Positions 8,404 to 13,603 of a stretch of DNA of 13,603 nucleotides are shown here, one piece after another. The notes beneath the pieces are model-generated. The model was not told the DNA's origin. It did not search any database and worked only from the letters and a program-made list of their open reading frames with translations. The position numbers were made by a program, and so were the translations under genes. This DNA comes from Candidatus Bathyarchaeota archaeon (lineage in GTDB: Archaea; Asgardarchaeota; Lokiarchaeia; Sigyniarchaeales; Sigyniarchaeaceae): assembly GCA_014729935.1 (NCBI GenBank), contig WJJB01000486.1:1-13603 (forward strand), written 5' to 3'. How positions within the stretch are numbered: position 1 is the stretch's first letter; each line of letters opens with the position of its first letter.

Positions 8404-8574
8404 ATGGGAAAAAGGAATTACACTACCGTCAGCATACCCAAATCCCTTGCGAAAACCATCAAGCTTCGGATACAGGGAACGGAATTTACCAGCACTTCCT
8501 CCTACGTGACGCATATTTTAACAGAAATTGAAAAAGAAATCGAGAAGATGGAAGATGGCCAAGGAAAAGAATGA
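8404..8574 (+). CDS. Small ribbon-helix-helix protein 1 (56 aa)
   Basis: The ATG at 8404 opens a 56-codon frame ending at the TGA at 8572-8574. The protein aligns residue for residue with the two other RHH proteins in the window: a beta-strand (NYTTVSIPKSLAK), a first helix (TIKLRIQG) and a second helix after FTSTSSYV. This is the CopG/Arc-type DNA-binding layout, in which dimers place a paired strand in the major groove. It is shorter than RHH2 and RHH3, ending in an acidic-basic helix (EIEKEIEKMEDGQ) without their LGYI tail. It overlaps RHH2 by 20 bp. It could be a short paralogue, a heterodimer partner of RHH2, or a remnant copy. The consistent alignment makes a chance ORF unlikely. Confidence 0.72.
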   Translation: MGKRNYTTVSIPKSLAKTIKLRIQGTEFTSTSSYVTHILTEIEKEIEKMEDGQGKE

Positions 8575-8815
8575 TACATCCAAGAAAACGAAGTCATCCT
8601 TCACATCCATCACCATCCCCTTCCCACTAGCGGGGAAAATCAAGGCAAGGATCGAGGGTTCGGGATTCACATCACTCTCATCTTACGTTACTTTTGTCCT
8701 TCGAGAGATCCTGGGGCAAGTAGATGACGAAACAAAGAAAGCGGAGAAAAAACCACTTTCCACCATTGAAAAGGAAGCACTCTTTGATCGCTTGAAGAAC
8801 CTCGGTTACATTTAA
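8555..8815 (+). CDS. Ribbon-helix-helix protein 2 with C-terminal LGYI tail
   Basis: The product is 86 residues from the ATG at 8555 (MAKEKN), which overlaps the end of RHH1 by 20 bp. The frame also has an ATG at 8528, deeper in RHH1, which is less likely. A basic N-terminus (residues 1-14) precedes the RHH core: strand SFTSITIPFPLAG, helix KIKARIEGSG, turn FTSLSSYV and helix TFVLREILGQV. After a charged linker (DDETKKAEKK) comes a second helix ending RLKNLGYI at the very C-terminus. RHH3 shares this tail. RHH proteins are usually dimeric DNA-binding regulators or antitoxins; no toxin-like gene adjoins it. It is convergent with the membrane-protein gene. The regulated target is unknown. Confidence 0.83.
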   Translation: MAKEKNDTSKKTKSSFTSITIPFPLAGKIKARIEGSGFTSLSSYVTFVLREILGQVDDETKKAEKKPLSTIEKEALFDRLKNLGYI

Positions 8816-8896
8816 CCTTTGAACCATCATGGCTCTGATGCAAGGGTACTACCGAGCAATTCTGCATGTGCCAGGATTGAAAAAAGTCCCCACCAT

Positions 8897-9736
8897 TCAT
8901 TTCGGGCTGGGATTGATTGGCGCTTTTATTTTTATCCTGAATCCGATGAAGACCAGTATGGGTGAAAGCGCCCAGATCGTCTGTCCAATTAACATGAATA
9001 TCCAGTTGAATACTTTCGGGATGGGTAGGAATGGAATGATAGTAAAATACCCGATACCAAGGGGAATCATCAAGATACCGATCATGAACATGATTGCACG
9101 TTTCTTCTTTGCACCGGTTTCCACCCGTTGGATGAAGAACATCTGGAATGCACTAAAGGTGTACCAAGCAATGTAAGAGAGATAAAAGATTAGAGTGAGA
9201 AGTCCAGGAAGCACGATAAGCAAGTTGGAACTACTTATCCCATAGAGGATCCACCTGATGTCATAACTTACCGTAAAATCATTGGTAGGGGGTAAGGCTT
9301 CTCGTGGAATGATCGAAAAGGTTTCATCGAAGATGAGAATTTTATCAAAGATGAGAATGCCAATAACAATGGAAAGCGATAGAAAAAACGTGGAGATCCA
9401 CCGTTTCTTTTTCACCATGATGGCAATATCTTCCCCTTCCCGAATAACGAATCCGCCAACAATCAAGCAAAACGGGGTTAATCCCAAGCATATGATGCTC
9501 ACGTCTCGTAAAAAATTTGCAAATAAGTATAAACCGGGGCTCAAAGGTGCAATCACGAACAGGATTCCATCAGTGCCTATGAAAAGCCCCCACCCAAGGA
9601 ATGCAATGAAGAAGAGTTGGTTGAGGACATACCGGTTCTTTTTCCTGATTTTATTTGCCAAGATTATCGAAAGGAAGCAGTTAAATAGCTTCACGAACAT
9701 CATAGCAAACTTAACTGGGTCGACATATACATTCAT
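8897..9736 (-). CDS. Seven-helix integral membrane protein, unknown function
   Basis: The 279-residue protein is hydrophobic over most of its length, with about seven membrane segments near residues 9-27, 38-64, 70-98, 112-130, 165-195, 214-238 and 245-268. Positively charged loops (KIRKKNR after helix 1, KKKRW before helix 4, GAKKKR before helix 6) suggest a cytoplasmic side. A polar loop of about 30 residues (about 133-163, IIPREALPPTNDF) follows helix 4. The layout resembles seven-helix sensory domains of signalling proteins, but no kinase or effector domain follows and no family motif was recognised. The ATG at 9736 lacks a clear ribosome-binding site. A TATA-like box 30-40 bp upstream suits an almost leaderless mRNA. 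The gene lies between RHH2 and RHH3, which both point the other way. Confidence 0.82.
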   Translation of the reverse strand: MNVYVDPVKFAMMFVKLFNCFLSIILANKIRKKNRYVLNQLFFIAFLGWGLFIGTDGILFVIAPLSPGLYLFANFLRDVSIICLGLTPFCLIVGGFVIREGEDIAIMVKKKRWISTFFLSLSIVIGILIFDKILIFDETFSIIPREALPPTNDFTVSYDIRWILYGISSSNLLIVLPGLLTLIFYLSYIAWYTFSAFQMFFIQRVETGAKKKRAIMFMIGILMIPLGIGYFTIIPFLPIPKVFNWIFMLIGQTIWALSPILVFIGFRIKIKAPINPSPK

Positions 9737-9968
9737 GGAATGGACACACTAGGGAAAATCAAGTTTATATTACTAGTAACGATTGATCGTAACCTTAAAA
9801 ACACTATTTCACGGATTAATAAAGATTTATGACAGGTATATATTATATAGAATACCTAAATCTTGATTTTCCAGACTAATTTAATAATGTCGTTCAATTA
9901 TAATTAATTACACGGCACGAGTCATAAGACGCGCTTCAAGTACCAACACTTACATGGAGTTGAAAAGA
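9737..9968. promoter_or_regulatory. Divergent promoter region of membrane protein and RHH3-sat operon
   Basis: This is very AT-rich DNA between two divergent genes. A TATA-like box (tttatatta, 9764-9772) sits about 30 bp from the membrane-protein start. AT-rich boxes at 9839-9852 (tatatattatatag) and 9893-9910 could serve the plus-strand operon. The archaeal promoter reading is inferred from composition and spacing. Confidence 0.45.
9770..9790. promoter_or_regulatory. Overlapping palindromes, candidate operator
   Basis: A perfect 10-bp palindrome (ttactagtaa, 9770-9779) abuts a second dyad (acgat-tg-atcgt, 9779-9790). They overlap the TATA-like box of the membrane-protein gene. RHH regulators bind short palindromes of this kind, and an RHH gene lies on each side. 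This is a hypothesis only. Confidence 0.35.
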
Positions 9969-10193
9969 ATGGCTGGAAATTTCAAGGAAGTTAAGCTACC
10001 TGATTCTTTACACAAGCGAATCGAGAAAAGGTTACCCAATACCGAGTTCAAGACGGTTTCAGAATACGTGACATTCTTGGTAAGAGAAGTATTGAACAAC
10101 ATTGAAAAAGAAGAAGATGATCAGAAAGCCTTCACGGATGAAGAGGAGAAGGAGATAGAAGAACGGCTCCGGAACCTTGGTTATATCGATTAG
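9969..10193 (+). CDS. Ribbon-helix-helix protein 3 with C-terminal LGYID tail
   Basis: The product is 74 residues from the ATG at 9969, chosen because GGAG lies 9 nt upstream (9956-9959); the ATG at 9954 has none. The RHH core comprises a strand (NFKEVKLPDSLHK), helix 1 (RIEKRLPNT), a turn (FKTVSEYV) and helix 2 (TFLVREVLNNI). An acidic linker (EKEEDDQKAFTDEEE) leads to a short helix ending RLRNLGYID, matching the RHH2 tail. It is the first gene of an apparent operon: sat begins within about 15 bp of its stop and the phosphodiesterase follows. It is a good candidate for a regulator of sulfate activation, possibly autoregulatory through the dyads at 9770-9790. That role is inferred from position alone. 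Confidence 0.83.
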   Translation: MAGNFKEVKLPDSLHKRIEKRLPNTEFKTVSEYVTFLVREVLNNIEKEEDDQKAFTDEEEKEIEERLRNLGYID

Positions 10194-10206
10194 GAGTTGA
10201 CCCGCC

Positions 10207-11364
10207 ATTATTGAACCACACGGTGGCAAGTTGGTTGAGCGCCTGATGGGCGAGAAAACCAAGATGATCATACGTGATCAAGCCTCTGAGTTCACCAAAT
10301 TGCAGGTGTCCCCGGAAACAGCTAAGGATGTGAAGAATATTGCTTATGGGGTATATTCTCCATTGGAGGGTTTTTCCTGCGAGAATGATTTCCTAAGTAT
10401 CCTGACACACTCGCGCTTGGAAAGTGATGTTCCCTGGACGATTCCAATCGTGCTTGATGTCGATGAAAAAATGATCAGGGGAATGAAGCCCGGTGATGAG
10501 ATATTACTCACGACCAGTGATGGAGGCGAGGAAACGATCATTGCCACCATGGAACTAGAAGATATGTTCGAATATGACAAGGACCAGTACGCGGAGAGCG
10601 TTTTTGGCACGAAGGACACGGCCCATCCGGGCGTTAAAAAAGTGATGGGACGAGAAGACACACTCATCGGCGGCCCCATTCACTTGCTAGACGAAGTAAA
10701 GGGTCCACACGCAAAATATAACCTGAAACCCAAGGAAACTCGGGTTCTTTTCCACAAGAAGGGTTGGGAATCGGTAGTTGCGTTCCAAACGAGGAATCCA
10801 CCACATTTGGGCCACGAACATGTACAAAAAGCATCTCTTACCGTTGTTGATGGATTACTCATCAACCCGGTGATTGGGAAAAAGAAACAAGGTGATTTCC
10901 TTGATACCGTGATATTAAAAGCATATGAGACCCTAATACAGCATTATTACCCGAAGGATTCCGTCGTGTTGAGCACATTCGAAACCGAGATGCATTATGC
11001 AGGACCCAAGGAAGCAATACACCATTCAATTGCCCGGAAAAATCTCGGTTGCACGCATTTCATCGTTGGTAGGGATCATGCTGGCGTGGGCGATTATTAC
11101 GGGCCATTCGATGCCCATGCGATATTCGAGGCATTCCCCGATCTTGGCATACAGCCGGTATGTTTCAGATCCTTTTACATGTGCACTAAATGTAATGCTG
11201 TTGTCTCCGACAAAGTTTGTCCACATGGTGGCGGCGAGCACCAAGTGAATTTCAAGGGAAGGGTTGTCCGCAGGATGCTTGCCGAAGGCAAGGTCCCCGA
11301 GAAACAGATGCGTCCAGAAGTGGCGCAAAAGATAATAGAAATGAAGGAGCTATTCGTGAAATAA
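10207..11364 (+). CDS. sat: Sulfate adenylyltransferase (ATP sulfurylase)
   Basis: This enzyme makes APS and pyrophosphate from ATP and sulfate (or ATP from APS in reverse), the entry step of sulfate assimilation or dissimilation. Numbering is from the TTG at 10231. QTRNPPHLGHEH (186-197) carries the HxxH nucleotide-binding motif, GRDHAGVG (280-287) is the second ATP-site loop, and C318/C321/C330/H332 form the zinc site typical of single-chain archaeal and bacterial Sat. No APS-kinase domain is fused. Length (about 385 residues) is normal. The conserved N-terminal PHGGKLV lies upstream of the first conventional start, and the frame opens only 3 codons earlier after a TGA at 10198-10200. Translation therefore probably begins at ATT 10207 or 10210, with AGGAG at 10192-10196 before it; the TTG at 10231 would cut this motif. 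It lies 13 bp upstream of the phosphodiesterase. The metabolic direction is undecided. Confidence 0.96.
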   Translation: MIEPHGGKLVERLMGEKTKMIIRDQASEFTKLQVSPETAKDVKNIAYGVYSPLEGFSCENDFLSILTHSRLESDVPWTIPIVLDVDEKMIRGMKPGDEILLTTSDGGEETIIATMELEDMFEYDKDQYAESVFGTKDTAHPGVKKVMGREDTLIGGPIHLLDEVKGPHAKYNLKPKETRVLFHKKGWESVVAFQTRNPPHLGHEHVQKASLTVVDGLLINPVIGKKKQGDFLDTVILKAYETLIQHYYPKDSVVLSTFETEMHYAGPKEAIHHSIARKNLGCTHFIVGRDHAGVGDYYGPFDAHAIFEAFPDLGIQPVCFRSFYMCTKCNAVVSDKVCPHGGGEHQVNFKGRVVRRMLAEGKVPEKQMRPEVAQKIIEMKELFVK

Positions 11365-11377
11365 GGACGTGGTATTC

Positions 11378-12790
11378 ATGGTAAAGGAAAAACTTCTCGT
11401 TATCGGACTGGATTGCGCAGCGCCCTCGCTTTTCTTCAATAGGCATCTAAAAAACATACCCACCCTTGCAAAAATACAGGCAAGCGGTAGCAGGGGAACC
11501 ATGCGTTCGTCAGATCCCCCCATCACAATACCAGCATGGATGTGCATGGCGACCGGGCACACGCCAGGTCAATTGGGAATTTACGGATTCCGACACCGGA
11601 AGAAAAAGACGTATGACGATCTATGGATTGCCAGCTCGCTATCCATCAAGAAAAAAACGGCATGGGAAATTCTGGGAGAACACGGGTACAGGTCCATCAT
11701 CGTTGGAATCCCCCCGACGTTTCCAGTGAAACCGTTCAATGGAAACATGATTACTGGGTTCATAACCCCCAGTACCAAGAACCAATTCACCCATCCGCCT
11801 TCCTTGAAGGAAGAGATCTTGGATAAGTTCGGGCATTACACGTTTGATGTGCCGTTCAGGATCGAGGATAAATCAACCCTTTTTGATAACTTGATGCAAA
11901 TGACTCGTGAAAGGCAAGCAATTCTTGAATATCTCATCACCGAGAAGCCATGGGACATGTTCTGGTTCGTTGAGATAGGACTTGATAGGATGCATCACGC
12001 ATTTTGGAAGTACTTTGATGAAAACCACAAGGATCACGAGCCTGGTAATGATTTCCAAGATTGCATAGACAAGTACGAAAGATTGCTCGATGATAACGTG
12101 TCCCGGTTGATCGAGCTCGTGCCCGATGATACGAGAATCATGGTGGTTTCCGATCACGGGGCGCAACCGCTGATGGGCGGCTTCTGTCTCAACGAGTGGC
12201 TGCGACGGGAAGGGTATCTCGCCCTCGCCGAGACGCCGACGCGGCCGACGCCGCTAGATCGAGTCGCGGTGAACTGGCCCGAGACCAAAGCCTGGGGCGC
12301 GGGTGGGTACTACGGGCGCGTCTTCCTCAACGTGAAAGGGCGAGAACCGGAGGGGACGATTCCCATCGCCGAGTACGAGCGAGAACGACAGGCGCTCGCG
12401 GAGAAGTTGGAAAATATCCGAGACCCCGAGGGGAACCTGTTGGGGGTGAAAGCGTACACGCCCCAGGAACTCTATCGTCGCGCTCGGGGGGTCGCCCCGG
12501 ACTTGATCGTTTACTTTCAGGAGATGGCGTGGCGATCGCTCGGGAGTGTCGGCGTCGAGTCTCTCTACAGCCTGGAAAACGACACGGGGCCCGACGACGC
12601 CAACCACGCCCAACAGGGGTTGATGATTTTCCACGACCCTCGATACCCGAGCGGCGGGCAACGTATCGAGGGAGCCGAGATTTACGATATTTTACCCACG
12701 CTGTTGGCGCGCTACCAAATCGACGCCCCGAGCCAGTTGCGGGGCGAGGTCTTGCTGTCGCGATCGCTTCACGATCATGCTATCGAGTGA
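11378..12790 (+). CDS. Type I phosphodiesterase / nucleotide pyrophosphatase-like protein, chimeric sequence
   Basis: The 470-residue frame is a member of the alkaline-phosphatase superfamily (phosphodiesterase/nucleotide pyrophosphatase branch), metal-dependent hydrolases of phosphate or sulfate esters. The residues expected at the two-metal site are visible: D12 (IGLDC), nucleophile T50 (ITIPAW), D203 and H207 (LDRMHHAFW), D259-H260 (VSDHG) and H410 (DDANHAQQG). The ATG at 11378 is preferred over the GTG at 11369 because the latter sits 1 nt from the upstream AAGGA. It lies 13 bp after sat and reads as its operon partner. The DNA changes character near residues 258-275 (about 12150-12200): before this point arginines mix AGR and CGN, after it all are CGN, GC rises sharply and HIP1 sites appear. 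The two halves probably come from different organisms, so the true archaeal C-terminus is missing. Its substrate is unknown. Confidence 0.9.
   Translation: MVKEKLLVIGLDCAAPSLFFNRHLKNIPTLAKIQASGSRGTMRSSDPPITIPAWMCMATGHTPGQLGIYGFRHRKKKTYDDLWIASSLSIKKKTAWEILGEHGYRSIIVGIPPTFPVKPFNGNMITGFITPSTKNQFTHPPSLKEEILDKFGHYTFDVPFRIEDKSTLFDNLMQMTRERQAILEYLITEKPWDMFWFVEIGLDRMHHAFWKYFDENHKDHEPGNDFQDCIDKYERLLDDNVSRLIELVPDDTRIMVVSDHGAQPLMGGFCLNEWLRREGYLALAETPTRPTPLDRVAVNWPETKAWGAGGYYGRVFLNVKGREPEGTIPIAEYERERQALAEKLENIRDPEGNLLGVKAYTPQELYRRARGVAPDLIVYFQEMAWRSLGSVGVESLYSLENDTGPDDANHAQQGLMIFHDPRYPSGGQRIEGAEIYDILPTLLARYQIDAPSQLRGEVLLSRSLHDHAIE
12532..12539. repeat. HIP1 octamer
   Basis: GCGATCGC, the highly iterated palindrome of many cyanobacterial genomes, lies inside the 3' half of the phosphodiesterase frame. 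Confidence 0.85.
12760..12767. repeat. HIP1 octamer
   Basis: Second GCGATCGC copy, near the 3' end of the phosphodiesterase frame. Confidence 0.85.
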
Positions 12791-12863
12791 TAAAAGGGTT
12801 ACATCCGAGCGGGGGATCGACTACAATTTTGGTGCTGCTCGAGCGACGTGAAAGCAATAAAAG

Positions 12864-12884
12864 ATCCCGGCGCGTGACCGGGAT
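12864..12884. other. Perfect inverted repeat, small hairpin
   Basis: Arms atcccgg and ccgggat (7 bp) with a 7-nt loop lie 73 bp after the phosphodiesterase stop. No T-run follows directly. It may assist the stronger terminator just downstream. Confidence 0.6.
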
Positions 12885-12898
12885 TAACCGAACTCAAG

Positions 12899-12950
12899 GA
12901 AGAGTCGTCTCCACTCCAGGAGGACGACTCTTCTTAGTGTAGTTTTTTTT
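12899..12950 (+). terminator. Rho-independent terminator
   Basis: A perfect 11-bp stem (gaagagtcgtc / gacgactcttc) with a 13-nt loop ends at 12933. Nine bases later comes a run of eight T (12943-12950). It stands 109 bp past the phosphodiesterase stop and suits that transcript. This bacterial-type terminator fits the cyanobacterial character of the right end. Confidence 0.85.
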
Positions 12951-13193
12951 GACGAAAACCTCATCGCCAAGGGCTACCAACTCGAGGTGATCCTTTAGTG
13001 GGGAACGCGAGCGAGGGCTCTTTTCGATCTCGGCCCCGCGATCCCACTGATTCTCGGGGGGCGTCCGGTGTCGATTCGCCGCGGCTTGACAATCGCGGTC
13101 GCGAGGGAGCCGAGCGGGATCGCCCCGAGTCGAGGACAAGTCACCTCGGGCCAGGACAAGACTTATCGCGCTACCAGATTCGGGTAGGACGTT
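12951..13193. other. GC-rich intergenic DNA, no gene recognised
   Basis: No supported gene is seen between the terminator and the end of the minus-strand orphan. Frames that stay open here are arginine- and glycine-rich in the way GC-rich non-coding DNA gives. Confidence 0.5.
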
Positions 13194-13445
13194 TCAAAGC
13201 CACCATTGGCGATCGCCTTCCCGTTGGACGTGGTAGAGTCCTTTGAGGGTTTTGTAGCCGATGCGATCGGAGGCGAAAATGGGCATGGGAATTCCTGCCT
13301 CTTTATACGAGCCGTGATGTAACAAACAAAGTTTCTGCACGGCCTCGATAACTTCCTCGAGAGGAGGGATTAACCCTCCTTCGCGAAGGGTAACTCGAAT
13401 CGGCTGTGCCAACCCCACCTTTGCTGGAGGATTTGTGGTTGTCAT
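13194..13445 (-). CDS. Small cyanobacterial-like hypothetical protein (83 aa)
   Basis: The product is 83 residues from the ATG at 13445 (MTTTNPP), weakly supported by AGAAG about 8 nt upstream. The frame also has an ATG at 13559 that would add 38 residues of less protein-like sequence. I do not recognise the family. Visible features are a Thr/Pro-rich start, a strand-like PIRVTLREGG, a helix (PPLEEVIEAVQKLCLL) and a compact C-terminus ending in DRQWWL. No membrane segment, metal motif or signal peptide is apparent. The balanced amino-acid composition in GC-rich DNA supports real coding. Surrounding HIP1 sites point to a cyanobacterial source, so it probably has no functional link to the archaeal genes to the left. 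Confidence 0.6.
   Translation of the reverse strand: MTTTNPPAKVGLAQPIRVTLREGGLIPPLEEVIEAVQKLCLLHHGSYKEAGIPMPIFASDRIGYKTLKGLYHVQREGDRQWWL
13209..13216. repeat. HIP1 octamer (extended GGCGATCGCC)
   Basis: Third HIP1 copy, in its extended ten-base form, inside the 3' end of the small minus-strand gene. Confidence 0.85.
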
Positions 13446-13603
13446 CGTCACTTCTCGTTCCGAGTGCTGGAAGATTAAAAATCGCGCCGGCCCCGCCAGT
13501 CGCTTCGACTCCTTATTATAACTAAAAAAGCGGCACGTTTGAGACTTTGTTATTTCCACAAATATAAACCGCGCGCGATTTGCTTCGGCTCGCTCTTGTA
13601 ATA

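Noticed and set aside
8404..10193. RHH genes as antitoxins of a toxin-antitoxin system
   Set aside because: No small toxin-like gene (RelE, PIN or MazF type) is adjacent; neighbours are a membrane protein and sat.
12196..12942. Long plus-strand arginine-rich frame
   Set aside because: It is a shifted shadow of the phosphodiesterase 3' half and runs through the terminator; its composition is typical of out-of-frame GC-rich DNA.
12951..12998. Short in-frame stretch reading DENLIAKGYQLEVIL then stop, like the end of a protein
   Set aside because: It follows straight after a terminator T-run, with no start or upstream coding evidence; too short to support.

Overview
The window looks like a metagenomic contig made of two unlike pieces. 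Bases 1 to about 12150 look archaeal, possibly from an Asgard-type lineage, although the lineage is only an inference. GC is moderate, arginine codons are mixed AGR/CGN, promoters look like AT-rich archaeal boxes, and there are several small ribbon-helix-helix (RHH) proteins and an exceptionally long TPR protein. Bases from about 12200 to 13603 look cyanobacterial. GC jumps, every arginine codon in the coding part is CGN, three copies of the HIP1 octamer GCGATCGC appear (I saw none upstream), and there is a classic bacterial hairpin-plus-T-run terminator. The change falls inside a single open reading frame, at a conserved phosphodiesterase motif. The likeliest explanation is an assembly chimera between two homologous genes; a real recombinant is less likely.

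Layout. (1) 1-5130, minus strand: one uninterrupted reading frame of at least 1710 codons that runs off the left edge. It has an unrecognised N-terminal region of about 450 residues followed by TPR repeats arranged in super-repeats of about 420 residues. (2) 5184-5648, plus strand: a PaaI-type hotdog thioesterase, divergent from the TPR gene across a 53-bp spacer. (3) 8279-5829, minus strand: an apparent operon of an unrecognised 172-residue protein (possibly SRPBCC/START-like), diaminopimelate decarboxylase (lysA) and a gamma-carbonic-anhydrase-like beta-helix protein. (4) 8404-8815, plus strand: two overlapping small RHH genes, the first only 56 codons. (5) 9736-8897, minus strand: a seven-helix membrane protein. 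(6) 9969-12790, plus strand: an apparent operon of a third RHH protein, sulfate adenylyltransferase (sat) and a type I phosphodiesterase/alkaline-phosphatase-superfamily gene whose 3' half is cyanobacterial-like. (7) 12791-13603: cyanobacterial-like intergenic DNA with a strong terminator and one 83-residue orphan on the minus strand.

How the genes may work together. Sat activates sulfate to adenosine 5'-phosphosulfate (APS), and the adjacent phosphodiesterase belongs to the superfamily that handles phosphate and sulfate esters. The RHH gene heading this operon may be its regulator. RHH2 and RHH3 share a C-terminal LGYI tail and flank the membrane-protein gene, so they may form a small local regulatory family. 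LysA performs the last step of lysine synthesis by the diaminopimelate route. No CRISPR array, tRNA, rRNA or insertion sequence was seen.
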